Part shown: positions 7,075-14,213 of the stretch, piece by piece
Position numbering within the stretch: position 1 is the first letter of the stretch
How the letters are laid out: every line of letters starts with the position of its first letter
NCBI GenBank assembly: GCA_902798585.1
Contig: CADBXF010000030.1
Span: 1 to 33,754, forward strand
DNA from: an uncultured Lachnospiraceae bacterium
GTDB taxonomy: Bacteria; Bacillota; Clostridia; Lachnospirales; Lachnospiraceae
Length of the DNA: 33,754 nt
Reading direction: 5' to 3'
The notes under the pieces: generated by a model
The model's input: only the letters and a program-made list of their open reading frames with translations
The model's database searches: none
Told to the model about the DNA's origin: nothing
Made by a program: the position numbers and the translations under genes

Positions 7075-8046
7075 ATGCTTACATTTACGGAATTTTGCTC
7101 GGAGATTGCCGGGCTTACGGAAGCCCGGCTGGGGGAAGGTTATGCAGCGGAAGTGCGCACCGTGAGGAAGAACAACAATGTGCAGATGGAAGGTCTGTTG
7201 ATTCGATATCGCGAGGAGGAGATTGTCCCGACAATCTATCTGGACCCGTTTTACGAGCAGTACTGCGAGGGGAGACTGGCGGAGCATATCGCGGACGAGA
7301 TTCTCGCCGTCTACCGCGAGAACCGCTTCCCGTGGAAGGAAATGCCGAAGTTTGATTTTGCGGGAGTGAAGGACCGCATTCAGTTTCGCATGATGAACCG
7401 CCGGCTGAACGAGGATGCGCTCGAGAACATGCCGCATGTGGAAATCGGCGATCTGGCGGTCGGCTTTCAATGGACAATCGATACGGATGACAGTCGCGTC
7501 GGAACGGTACAGGTGACGCGGGACCAGGTGGTTGCATGGGGCGTCTCCGAGGAGGAGTTGACGGAACTCGCGATGCATAACACGGAGAAAAACAGCCCGC
7601 CGGTTCTTCGGAGCATCGAGGATGTGCTGTTGGATATTCTTTCGGCGGATCACGCGAAGGATATTTCCGGGGATTCGGAGGAAGAGCGCGAGAGACTCCG
7701 GGAATCGCTGCAGGAGGAGAGCGCGAGACGGGAGTTTCCGATGTATGTGCTCTCCAACGGAAGGTCGCACCTCGGGGCGTCGGCGCTTCTGTCGCTGCCG
7801 TTTCTGAAGCGCTTTGAGGAGAAAATCGGAGAGGACTTCTGGATTTTGCCTTCGAGCATTCATGAGGTGATTCTGGTTCCGGTTTCAAAGATGCCGGACC
7901 GCGACAAACTGATCGCAATGGTGAAGGAAATCAACCGGACGCAGGTTCCGCCGCAGGAATTCCTCTCGGATGAGGTATATTGTTTCCACGAGTTCGAGAA
8001 TCTGATGCCGGCGCAGTTTCGCGAGAAGCTGGCGGTCGCGGGATGA
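7075..8046 (+). CDS. DUF5688 family protein
   Basis: A 323-residue soluble protein with no signal peptide or membrane segment. The N-terminal half has the pattern of the DUF5688 family, which is abundant and often multicopy in Lachnospiraceae: an FTEFCSEI start, VRKNNNVQMEGL and PTIYLDPFYEQY. The C-terminal half contains MYVLSNGRSHLGASALL and a hydrophobic region near PSSIHEVILVP. Its biochemical role is unknown. The ATG at 7075 is chosen; a GGGGG stretch lies 10 bases upstream, a weak site, and in-frame TTG codons exist further upstream. It is transcribed alone and ends at a bidirectional terminator shared with a convergent tRNA. Confidence 0.85.
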   Translation: MLTFTEFCSEIAGLTEARLGEGYAAEVRTVRKNNNVQMEGLLIRYREEEIVPTIYLDPFYEQYCEGRLAEHIADEILAVYRENRFPWKEMPKFDFAGVKDRIQFRMMNRRLNEDALENMPHVEIGDLAVGFQWTIDTDDSRVGTVQVTRDQVVAWGVSEEELTELAMHNTEKNSPPVLRSIEDVLLDILSADHAKDISGDSEEERERLRESLQEESARREFPMYVLSNGRSHLGASALLSLPFLKRFEEKIGEDFWILPSSIHEVILVPVSKMPDRDKLIAMVKEINRTQVPPQEFLSDEVYCFHEFENLMPAQFREKLAVAG

Positions 8047-8076
8047 GGGAAAGGCGATTATGCGGAGCAAAAAAAG

Positions 8077-8104
8077 CGGGACACGAATATCGTGTCCCGT
8101 TTTT
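8077..8104. terminator. Bidirectional intrinsic terminator
   Basis: CGGGACACGA (8077-8086) and TCGTGTCCCG (8090-8099) form a 10-bp stem flanked by A-rich sequence on the left (8070-8075) and TTTTT on the right. It can end the DUF5688 transcript on the plus strand and the tRNA-Arg transcript on the minus strand. Confidence 0.92.
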
Positions 8105-8111
8105 CCCGTGT

Positions 8112-8185
8112 TGCGCCTGAAGGGATTCGAACCCCCGACCATTGGCTTCGGAAGCCACTACTCTATCCAGCTGAGCTACAAGCGC
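8112..8185 (-). tRNA. tRNA-Arg (anticodon CCG)
   Basis: Read on the minus strand this is a 74-base cloverleaf with acceptor GCGCTTG/CAGGCGC and discriminator A. The D arm is GCTC/GAGT, the anticodon loop TTCCGAA gives CCG (8151-8149), and the T loop is TTCGAAT. It reads CGG. The anticodon stem GTGGC/GCCAA has four pairs plus a G-A apposition at the top, which is tolerated in other tRNAs. CCA is not encoded. Confidence 0.93.
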
Positions 8186-8196
8186 CGACAACGCAT

Positions 8197-8225
8197 ACTA
8201 TAGCACAGTTTTGCAATAAAGTAAA
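8197..8225 (-). promoter_or_regulatory. Promoter of tRNA-Arg
   Basis: On the minus strand TTTACT (8225-8220), a 17-base spacer and TATAGT (8202-8197) with an extended TGC just before the -10 lie about 12 bases upstream of the mature tRNA 5' end. Transcripts from the bactofilin gene may also run into the tRNA, because no clear terminator separates them. Confidence 0.8.
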
Positions 8226-8275
8226 GACCTTTCCTGCGGTATCGGAGGTTTCCTTTCGCCGGCGCGAAGTGAGCC

Positions 8276-8992
8276 TCAACCGACGGCGGAAGCCTCGTAG
8301 AGTTCGACGCTTGCGTTTTCGCTGATGTCGATGTGATCGCGGTAGATGACATGGCGAATCCGGCAGCCGTCACCGATTACGACATCGCGTCCCACGACGG
8401 TATCCGCAACGACATGCTCAAGGTGAACCGTGTCACCCTCGATACTGTTTTTTACCGTGAAACAATACGCGTCCCGATGGAAGAGCTTGCTGAAGAAGTT
8501 GAATACAATACCGCTTTTCTTGATACGAAGATTACTTCCTCCGATGGAATCTGCGTCACAGGAGCCGCTGAATTCAACATCGAGCTTGTCGGCGTTAATC
8601 AGACCCCCGCTGTGAATCGCGCCGCGTACAACGGCATTCTCGGCTGTGACATCCTGCACTGCCGTGAGGGCTCCGCTGATATGGAGTCCGTTGCAGCGAA
8701 CGGAGCCGGTGTGAAGCGAGCCGGACACGGAGCAGGAGTCTGCCTGTGCGTCGCCGCCGATATGACAGCTTCCGCTGACTTTGATGTCCCCGGACGAGAT
8801 ATTGCCGTCGACCCGGCCGCTCCCGGATACGCGAAAGCCTTCGCGGCACCGAAGATCGCCGTAGACATGGCCCGAGCCGGAGATGGATAGGTCGCTGCAG
8901 GAGACGCTTCCGTTGATTTTGCCGCTCCCGCTGATTCTGATAGGTTCATTGTAATCGCCGCCCGGCAGCGATCCGCTTCCGGAAATGTTCAT
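8276..8992 (-). CDS. Bactofilin / polymer-forming cytoskeletal protein
   Basis: A 238-residue protein built from imperfect repeats of about 16-20 residues with the pattern ISGSG-x-(h)-x-G-x-(h), typical of the right-handed beta-helix of bactofilins (DUF583). Clear copies include ISGSGKINGSV, ISGSGHVYGDL, VSGSGRVDGNI and VSGSCHIGGDA. A break near residues 165-185 (FNFFSKLFHRD) is followed by a second short helix-like set of turns. Bactofilins self-assemble into filaments without nucleotide. The paralogues YhbE/YhbF of Bacillus subtilis sit beside yhbD, as here. It has about eight cysteines, which is rather many for the family. The start overlaps the stop of the upstream yhbD-like gene by 4 bases and has GGAGGT 8 bases upstream. 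Confidence 0.88.
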   Translation of the reverse strand: MNISGSGSLPGGDYNEPIRISGSGKINGSVSCSDLSISGSGHVYGDLRCREGFRVSGSGRVDGNISSGDIKVSGSCHIGGDAQADSCSVSGSLHTGSVRCNGLHISGALTAVQDVTAENAVVRGAIHSGGLINADKLDVEFSGSCDADSIGGSNLRIKKSGIVFNFFSKLFHRDAYCFTVKNSIEGDTVHLEHVVADTVVGRDVVIGDGCRIRHVIYRDHIDISENASVELYEASAVG

Positions 8993-9393
8993 GAATTGTT
9001 ACCTCCGTCAATTAGTTGTTTAATGGTGTCTGTGATATCCGTCACGGCCCCTGAGAGAGCGGTGAGCGTGATGCGCCGGATATCCGAGATGCGGAACGCG
9101 TGCGAGCCGTAGTTGGTTTCCACGGTGACGGTTCCGGTGTTCCGATTCTCCCCCGAGATTCGGGCGGCAAGTTCGTCGAGCAGCACATCCTCCTTGGTGG
9201 AGAGGATGAGTTCGACACGCTTGCAGATGACATCTTCCGGAAAATACGTCTCCTGGCCGGTCACCGTCGTCTTTCGCAGAAACCATTCATCGGGGATGAG
9301 TCCCTTGCGTTTCCAGCGGTAGAGAGATCCGTAGGAGATGCCGTATCGTTCGAGAAGTGCCTTCTTGGAAATCAGTTTTGTTTCGCTGTCCAA
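8989..9393 (-). CDS. YhbD-like DUF4004 regulator with MerR-type helix-turn-helix
   Basis: A 134-residue protein. The N-terminal segment LISKKALLERYGISYGSLYRWKRKGLIPDEWF is a MerR-like helix-turn-helix, followed by the FYFPEDVI-type linker helix and a C-terminal part rich in beta structure. It matches YhbD of B. subtilis, encoded with two bactofilins. I choose the TTG start at 9393: AGGAGGTGA-like sequence sits 4 bases before it and the protein then begins LDSETKLIS. An in-frame ATG at 9441 lies upstream but has no such site. The gene overlaps the bactofilin gene (ATGA). The promoter carries three dyad repeats, so autoregulation by this protein is a reasonable inference but is not shown. Confidence 0.85.
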   Translation of the reverse strand: MDSETKLISKKALLERYGISYGSLYRWKRKGLIPDEWFLRKTTVTGQETYFPEDVICKRVELILSTKEDVLLDELAARISGENRNTGTVTVETNYGSHAFRISDIRRITLTALSGAVTDITDTIKQLIDGGNNS

Positions 9394-9434
9394 AGAATCA
9401 CCTCCGTCTTGTCGCGACGCCCTGAAGGAGCGTC

Positions 9435-9495
9435 GTAACATTGTTCCGTAACACTGTTACACCGACAGTATAGCGTAACACTGTTACGATGTCAA
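9435..9495 (-). promoter_or_regulatory. yhbD-bactofilin promoter with three 13-bp operator dyads
   Basis: On the minus strand TTGACA (9495-9490), a 17-base spacer and TATACT (9472-9467) form a near-perfect promoter. The dyad GTAACACTGTTAC fills the spacer (9475-9487). It recurs exactly at 9448-9460, at the predicted transcription start, and is followed without a gap by an imperfect third copy GTAACATTGTTCC at 9435-9447. This is a classical layout for tight repression. To the right, towards the serpin genes, a small dyad AATCCG-GATGA-CGGATT lies at 9521-9537; no convincing serpin promoter is visible. Confidence 0.9.
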
Positions 9496-9577
9496 GAGGT
9501 GATTTGAAATTTTTTCCATAAATCCGGATGACGGATTCGTATCTCGTATAGATCACAAAAAAGGGGGCGAAACCGAT

Positions 9578-10900
9578 ATGAAGAAACGGAGACGCAATTA
9601 CAGTATTATCGCGATTGTCTTGGTGCTTTGCATGGCTTTGCTGCTTGTGTCGTGCGGGCAGAAAACGGCGAACGACGAGAACATCGCCGGGAACGGCACA
9701 CAGTCGCAGGAGAGCGGCGACGGGGGCGGCGGGGATTCGGAGTCCGAAACCGGAACGCAGGAGCTGACCGGAAGCTCCGTCGTCACGGAGAGCGGCAAAG
9801 CGATGGACGAGGCAATGCGAAAGGCGTATGCATCGTTTGCATATCGCCTGTTCGGAACCTGCGCAGAGGGGGAGAAGAGCAGCTGCCTGGTTTCCCCGTT
9901 TTCCGTGTATGCGGCGCTCGGAATGCTGGCCAACGGAGCCGCCGGGGAGACTGCGGCACAGATGGATGCGGTTCTGGGGCTTACAGAAGCGGAGAGAAAC
10001 GCTTATTTTGCGGGATGGGCGAACCGTCTTGCGAAAACGGAGGAGACTGTTTTCACCTGTGCGGATTCGGTTTGGATTGCAAACCGCATGCGGCAGTTTG
10101 TTCCGAAGGATTTTCTTGCGGCATGCGCCGGCTTTTACGGGGCGGAGATGTATGCGACCGACATGAACAACGCCACGGTCCGCGCGGTCAACGACTGGGT
10201 GAATTTCCACACGAAGCAGATGATTCCCAAGATTATCGAGGAGAATGAGCTCGATCCGGGCACCTCGATAATTCTGATCAATGCCATTTCGCTCGACGCA
10301 AAATGGGCGTTTCCTTTCTGCACGGACCTGATTCGGAAGGACACGCCGTTCACCCATGAGGACGGGAAGACGGAGAAGGTGGAGATGCTCTGCGGCGAAG
10401 CGGATTCGGGCTTTTTGGAAAATGATTTTGTGATCGGGTGCGTGAAGAGCTACAAGGACGGCGGCTTCCGCTATGTGGCGCTGCTTCCGAAGGAGGGTGT
10501 AACGCTTGATCAGGCGGTTGCTTCCCTGACGCCGGATTCGTTCGACGCGCTTCTGGCCGGAACTTCCGACGGCGATGTCAATCTGTACATTCCGAAGTAC
10601 ACGGTAAAATTCCGGAAGAAGCTCAACGACGACCTCAAGTCGCTCGGAATGAAGGACGCATTCGGGGCGCGGGCGGATTTTTCGAGAATGCTTACCTGCG
10701 GCGGGGCTTCGGTTGACGAGGTGATTCACGAGACCTACTTAAGCCTTGACAACGAGGGAACCAAAGCTGCGGCGGTTACTTACATCAGTGTCAAAAACAC
10801 CTCCATTCGGACGACATACACGGTTCGTCTGGACCGGCCGTTTTTGTACATGATTATCGACGAGAACAACCTGCCGATTTTCCTCGGCACCTATCGTTGA
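9578..10900 (+). CDS. Lipoprotein serpin 1 (serine protease inhibitor family)
   Basis: A 440-residue protein with a lipoprotein signal peptide (basic start, hydrophobic core, lipobox LVSC with Cys26) and a Gly/Ser/Glu-rich linker, then a complete serpin fold. Motifs are LVSPFSVYAALGMLANGA (helix B), NDWVNFHTKQMIPKI, LINAISLDAKWAFPF (strand 3A shutter) and the C-terminal RPFLYMIIDENNLPIFLGTYR. The reactive-loop hinge EGTKAAAVT has the small residues needed for loop insertion, so an inhibitory suicide mechanism is likely. By standard spacing the scissile bond falls near the KNTSIR segment. It would sit on the outer face of the membrane, protecting against extracellular proteases. It is followed 21 bases later by a paralogue. 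Confidence 0.95.
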   Translation: MKKRRRNYSIIAIVLVLCMALLLVSCGQKTANDENIAGNGTQSQESGDGGGGDSESETGTQELTGSSVVTESGKAMDEAMRKAYASFAYRLFGTCAEGEKSSCLVSPFSVYAALGMLANGAAGETAAQMDAVLGLTEAERNAYFAGWANRLAKTEETVFTCADSVWIANRMRQFVPKDFLAACAGFYGAEMYATDMNNATVRAVNDWVNFHTKQMIPKIIEENELDPGTSIILINAISLDAKWAFPFCTDLIRKDTPFTHEDGKTEKVEMLCGEADSGFLENDFVIGCVKSYKDGGFRYVALLPKEGVTLDQAVASLTPDSFDALLAGTSDGDVNLYIPKYTVKFRKKLNDDLKSLGMKDAFGARADFSRMLTCGGASVDEVIHETYLSLDNEGTKAAAVTYISVKNTSIRTTYTVRLDRPFLYMIIDENNLPIFLGTYR

Positions 10901-10921
10901 GAATAAAAGGAGAGATGAAAA

Positions 10922-12268
10922 ATGAGAAAGAGAACACGAAAAATCAGACGGATTCTTGCACTGCTGTGCGCAGCGGTTATGATACTGTCCTGCACGGCCT
11001 GCGGAAACGGCGGACGGAACGGGAGCGGCGCAGCGACCCCAGCGGCGGGGCGGAGTGAGACGAAGACCCCGACGCCGACCGCGGTCGGCGGACCGGTGAG
11101 CGGAGAGAAAAAGTCCGGCGGTTCCACGCAGATGACCGGCACTTCGGGGACGACGCCCGAGGGGAAGCCGATGGATGCGAACATGAAGAAGGCGTATGAG
11201 AATTTTTCATACAATCTCTTCCGGAAGCTCGAGGGAGGCACGAAGATGGTGTCGCCGTTCTCGCTCTATGCGGCACTGGGTATGTTCTCGAACGGCGCAG
11301 CCGGCAACACGCTTGCGGAGATCAATGCGATGCTCGGGTTGACGGATGCGGAGCGAAACGAGTATCTGACCGCGTGGATTAACAGCCTCACCGCGGAGGT
11401 TGAAGACGGGGCGAAGTTCACAAACGCCGACTCCGTCTGGATTCGCGAGGACAGAGCGCCGCAGGTGCCGAAGGGTTTTCTGCGGGTGTGCGCGGATTAT
11501 TACAAGTCGGAAGTATTTGCTGCGAAGATGAATCAGGGCACGGTAGAGGATGTCAACGAATGGGTGAATCTCCACACGAAGGGGATGATCAAGAAGCTTC
11601 TGGACAAGCCCAATCCCGAGATAGCAATGCTTCTTTTGAACGCGATTTCGCTGGAGGCGGAGTGGGTTGAACCGTTTGACACCGAGAGCATTCATAAGGA
11701 TGCGGATTTTAAGCACGCCGACGGTACGGTCGAAAAGGTCGATATGATGAACGGCGAGGCGGATCGCATATTTTTGGAAAATGAGCTTGTCACCGGATTT
11801 GTCAAGAGCTATAAGGGCGGGCAGTTCCGCTATATCGCGCTTCTCCCGAAGGAGGGAGTGAGCATGGAGACGCTCGTGAATTCCCTCGGCGCAGGCTCGC
11901 TGGACGCGCTTATGGAGACAAAGAAGAGCGGAAAGGTGTATGTCAGCATCCCGCGCTATGAGGAGGAGTACACGGTGCAGCTTGTGGACATTCTGAAGAC
12001 TCTCGGAATGAAGGACGCCTTCGATGCGAATGCGGCGGATCTCTCCCGCCTCTGCTCCAGTCCGACCGTTGTGGACAGTGTGCTTCAGAAGACCTTCATC
12101 TCCGTCGATAACAAGGGGACGAGGGCTGCAGCCGTGACGGCAATTGCCGTTGCCGACGCCGAGTTTTTTGAGCAGGAACCGATCTATTCGGTGCGCCTGG
12201 ATCGCCCGTTTTTGTACATGATTACGGACGAAAACAACCTTCCGATTTTCCTCGGAACATACGAGTAA
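10922..12268 (+). CDS. Lipoprotein serpin 2
   Basis: A 448-residue paralogue of the preceding gene, with AAAAGGAGAG as ribosome site. The signal peptide ends in LSCTAC, so the acylated cysteine is C24 or C27. A linker rich in Pro/Thr/Gly follows. Serpin motifs are MVSPFSLYAALGMFSNGAAGN, NEWVNLHTKGMI, LLNAISLEAEWVEPF and RPFLYMITDENNLPIFLGTYE. The hinge KGTRAAAVT fits an inhibitory serpin, but the loop (AIAVADAEFFEQEP) is longer, acidic and unrelated to that of serpin 1, implying another target protease. The pair probably arose by tandem duplication and is cotranscribed, ending at the terminator at about 12313. Confidence 0.95.
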   Translation: MRKRTRKIRRILALLCAAVMILSCTACGNGGRNGSGAATPAAGRSETKTPTPTAVGGPVSGEKKSGGSTQMTGTSGTTPEGKPMDANMKKAYENFSYNLFRKLEGGTKMVSPFSLYAALGMFSNGAAGNTLAEINAMLGLTDAERNEYLTAWINSLTAEVEDGAKFTNADSVWIREDRAPQVPKGFLRVCADYYKSEVFAAKMNQGTVEDVNEWVNLHTKGMIKKLLDKPNPEIAMLLLNAISLEAEWVEPFDTESIHKDADFKHADGTVEKVDMMNGEADRIFLENELVTGFVKSYKGGQFRYIALLPKEGVSMETLVNSLGAGSLDALMETKKSGKVYVSIPRYEEEYTVQLVDILKTLGMKDAFDANAADLSRLCSSPTVVDSVLQKTFISVDNKGTRAAAVTAIAVADAEFFEQEPIYSVRLDRPFLYMITDENNLPIFLGTYE

Positions 12269-12284
12269 ACGAACCGTTTCGCGC

Positions 12285-12351
12285 TCCCCGCGGCATGCGG
12301 GGAACGGACGGTGCAGCCGGTGCGGGAATCCCTGCGCCGGTTGCTTTTTTT
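12285..12351 (+). terminator. Terminator after the serpin pair
   Basis: Two hairpins are in tandem. CCCCGC-GGCAT-GCGGGG (12285-12301) has no T tract. The second is an 11-bp stem with two G-T pairs, its arms at 12313-12323 and 12334-12344 around GGGAATCCCT, followed by TTTTTTT (12345-12351). The second is a strong intrinsic terminator. Confidence 0.92.
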
Positions 12352-12352
12352 C

Positions 12353-12381
12353 TTGCAAAATGAGCGGGTTTGTATTACGAT
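12353..12381 (+). promoter_or_regulatory. Promoter of the cyclophilin gene
   Basis: TTGCAA (12353-12358), a 17-base spacer and TACGAT (12376-12381) lie directly after the serpin terminator and about 36 bases before the ATG. The match to consensus is fair and the spacing ideal. Confidence 0.65.
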
Positions 12382-12417
12382 AGATGCGTGATTGTAAAAT
12401 AGGGAGAGTATGTTGCA

Positions 12418-13344
12418 ATGGTGACCGGAAACAGGACAGACAAACGGCACGGCGACCGCATGGATGCGGCCGGGAAGCCGGGATATCGGAAGAGCACGGC
12501 GGCAGGCCGCGCGCTTTTGATTCTCGCGGCTGCAATCGTGCTTTTCGCAGCCGCCGGATGCAGCAAAAAGCCGGGCGGAAACGGCACCGGAGAGAATCCT
12601 TCGTCGGCCGTGACGCCGACGGCGGGACTGCCGGATTCGTCGAACCTTCCCGAGGACGACGGCACGGAGCCGGCGCTCCGACCGGAGGCACAGGCAATCT
12701 ACCAACTGCAGACGCCCGCACAGGGCGATTTGTGCGCCGAGTTTGTGTTCGCAAACTACGGAACCATCCGTGTCCGGTTGTTCTCCGAGGAGGCGCGCAA
12801 GGCGGTTGAGAATTTCAAGACGCTGGCGGGCAACGGCTTCTACGACGGAATAAAGGTCGGCCGCGTCGTGGACGATTACATGGTGCAGGCGGGAGACCGC
12901 GAAGGACAGGGCGTCAGCGGCACGAGCATCTACGGCGGCGGGTTCGAGGATGAGATTTCCGAACAGCTCCGTCCGCTCCGCGGGGCATTGTGCATGGCCA
13001 ATCTCGGAAGGGAATCGACCAACTCGATTCAGTTTTTCTTCGTTCAGACGAAGGCATCCGTCGTCCGTTCGCTTCGGGCGCCTCTCGACAACCGCTTCCA
13101 CATGACTCTTTCGCAATATCTGTCGGAGGCGTACGGGACGGAGCTGGACGATGAGGAGTTGGCTTACTATGAGGTATACGGCGGCGCGCCGTGGCTGTAC
13201 GGGCACAACACGGTATTCGGCCAGATATACGAGGGATATGAGGTTTTGGATTCGCTTATGAAGGTCAAGGTGACGTCGCGGCTTCGCCCGAATCCCCCCG
13301 TGTTTCTGGAGACGGTCCGCCTCTTTCACTACGGCGAAAAATAA
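12418..13344 (+). CDS. Lipoprotein cyclophilin-type peptidyl-prolyl isomerase
   Basis: A 308-residue protein with a long basic N-region, a hydrophobic segment and the lipobox AAGC (Cys48). A Pro/Gly-rich linker leads to a cyclophilin domain from about residue 105. Catalytic signatures are kept: GRVVDDYMVQAGD corresponds to FHRVIPGFMIQGGD (Arg and Gln present, Phe changed to Tyr), ALCMANLGRESTNSIQFFF to SMANAGPNTNGSQFF, and GHNTVFGQIYEGYEVLD holds the conserved His-x-VFG. An insertion of about 45 residues, rich in Tyr/Glu, separates the last two motifs. The role would be folding of exported proteins at the membrane surface. The ATG at 12418 has GGGAG 11 bases upstream; an internal ATG at 12460 would give a shorter signal peptide. 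Confidence 0.92.
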   Translation: MVTGNRTDKRHGDRMDAAGKPGYRKSTAAGRALLILAAAIVLFAAAGCSKKPGGNGTGENPSSAVTPTAGLPDSSNLPEDDGTEPALRPEAQAIYQLQTPAQGDLCAEFVFANYGTIRVRLFSEEARKAVENFKTLAGNGFYDGIKVGRVVDDYMVQAGDREGQGVSGTSIYGGGFEDEISEQLRPLRGALCMANLGRESTNSIQFFFVQTKASVVRSLRAPLDNRFHMTLSQYLSEAYGTELDDEELAYYEVYGGAPWLYGHNTVFGQIYEGYEVLDSLMKVKVTSRLRPNPPVFLETVRLFHYGEK

Positions 13345-13385
13345 GCGGAATACCGCATTTTACGAAGGAATTCACAGAACTAACA

Positions 13386-13484
13386 CGGACATTTGTTATT
13401 GTTTTTGGTATACATCGATTCCGTCGGAGTCCGCCCTGCGGGCCGGCTTCGGAGGTTTCTGTCCGACCCGGGGAGAGGGTCGGA
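13386..13484 (+). promoter_or_regulatory. Promoter and structured leader of the two-component operon
   Basis: An extended -10 (TGG followed by TATACA, 13409-13414) with a weak -35 (CGGACA, 13386-13391) gives a predicted start near 13420. The leader of about 80 bases can fold: TCCGACCC (13462-13469) pairs perfectly with GGGTCGGA (13477-13484), ending about 6 bases before the GGAGG site at 13490, and a GC-rich arm precedes it near 13432-13450. I recognise no known riboswitch class. Confidence 0.5.
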
Positions 13485-13502
13485 GGGACGGAGGTAGAGA
13501 CT

Positions 13503-14177
13503 ATGGATGATATTACGATTCTGGTGGTTGACGACGAGGCGCGCATGCGCAAACTGGTCTGCGATTTTTTGCAGAAGCAGGGATATCGCTTCCTTGAGGC
13601 GGAGGACGGAGAGCAGGCGCTCGACATTTTCTTTGCAACGAAGAAAATCGATCTCGTGCTTCTCGATGTCATGATGCCGAAGGTTGACGGATGGCAGGTC
13701 TGCAAGGAGATCCGGCAGTACAGCAAAGTGCCGATTATCATGCTGACAGCAAGAGGCGAGGAGAGAGACGAACTTCTCGGCTTCAAGCTCGGCGTGGATG
13801 AATATATCAGCAAACCGTTCAGCCCTAAGATTCTGATGGCGCGAATCGACGCCATTTTGCGCCGCAGCGGGCAGGGCGAGGAAAGTCTTTCGGTGGGCGG
13901 TATTGTGATTGACAAGACGGCCCATATCGTGACAATCGACGGCACGCCGATTGATCTGAGCGTCAAGGAGTTTGAACTTTTGACATTTTTCGTGGAGAAC
14001 AAGGGGGTGGCGCTCTCCCGAGAGAAGATTCTGAACAATGTCTGGAACTATGATTATTACGGCGATGCCCGCACGATTGACACGCATGTCAAAAAGCTTC
14101 GGAGCAAGATGGGAGAGAAGGGCGAGTACATCCGCACCATCTGGGGCATGGGATATAAGTTCGATCCGGCGGAGTGA
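13503..14177 (+). CDS. OmpR/PhoB-family response regulator
   Basis: A 224-residue protein. The receiver domain (1-120) has the acidic pair D10-D11, phosphoacceptor D55 in LLDVMMPKVDG, T82 and K104 (SKPF). The C-terminal winged helix (about 130-222) has DLSVKEFELLTFFVENKGVALSREKIL and the recognition-helix region TIDTHVKKLRSKMG ending in TIWGMGYKF. It should be activated by phosphorylation from the kinase encoded 36 bases downstream and bind direct-repeat operators. The regulon cannot be told from the window. GGAGG lies 8 bases upstream of the ATG. Confidence 0.95.
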   Translation: MDDITILVVDDEARMRKLVCDFLQKQGYRFLEAEDGEQALDIFFATKKIDLVLLDVMMPKVDGWQVCKEIRQYSKVPIIMLTARGEERDELLGFKLGVDEYISKPFSPKILMARIDAILRRSGQGEESLSVGGIVIDKTAHIVTIDGTPIDLSVKEFELLTFFVENKGVALSREKILNNVWNYDYYGDARTIDTHVKKLRSKMGEKGEYIRTIWGMGYKFDPAE

Positions 14178-14213
14178 TACGGGGACGGGCTTTCGGAAGG
14201 ACGACAGAGAGCG

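Noticed and set aside
8333..8890. Open frame on the plus strand opposite the bactofilin gene
   Set aside because: The bactofilin repeats on the minus strand, with overlap to yhbD and a GGAGGT site, explain the region.
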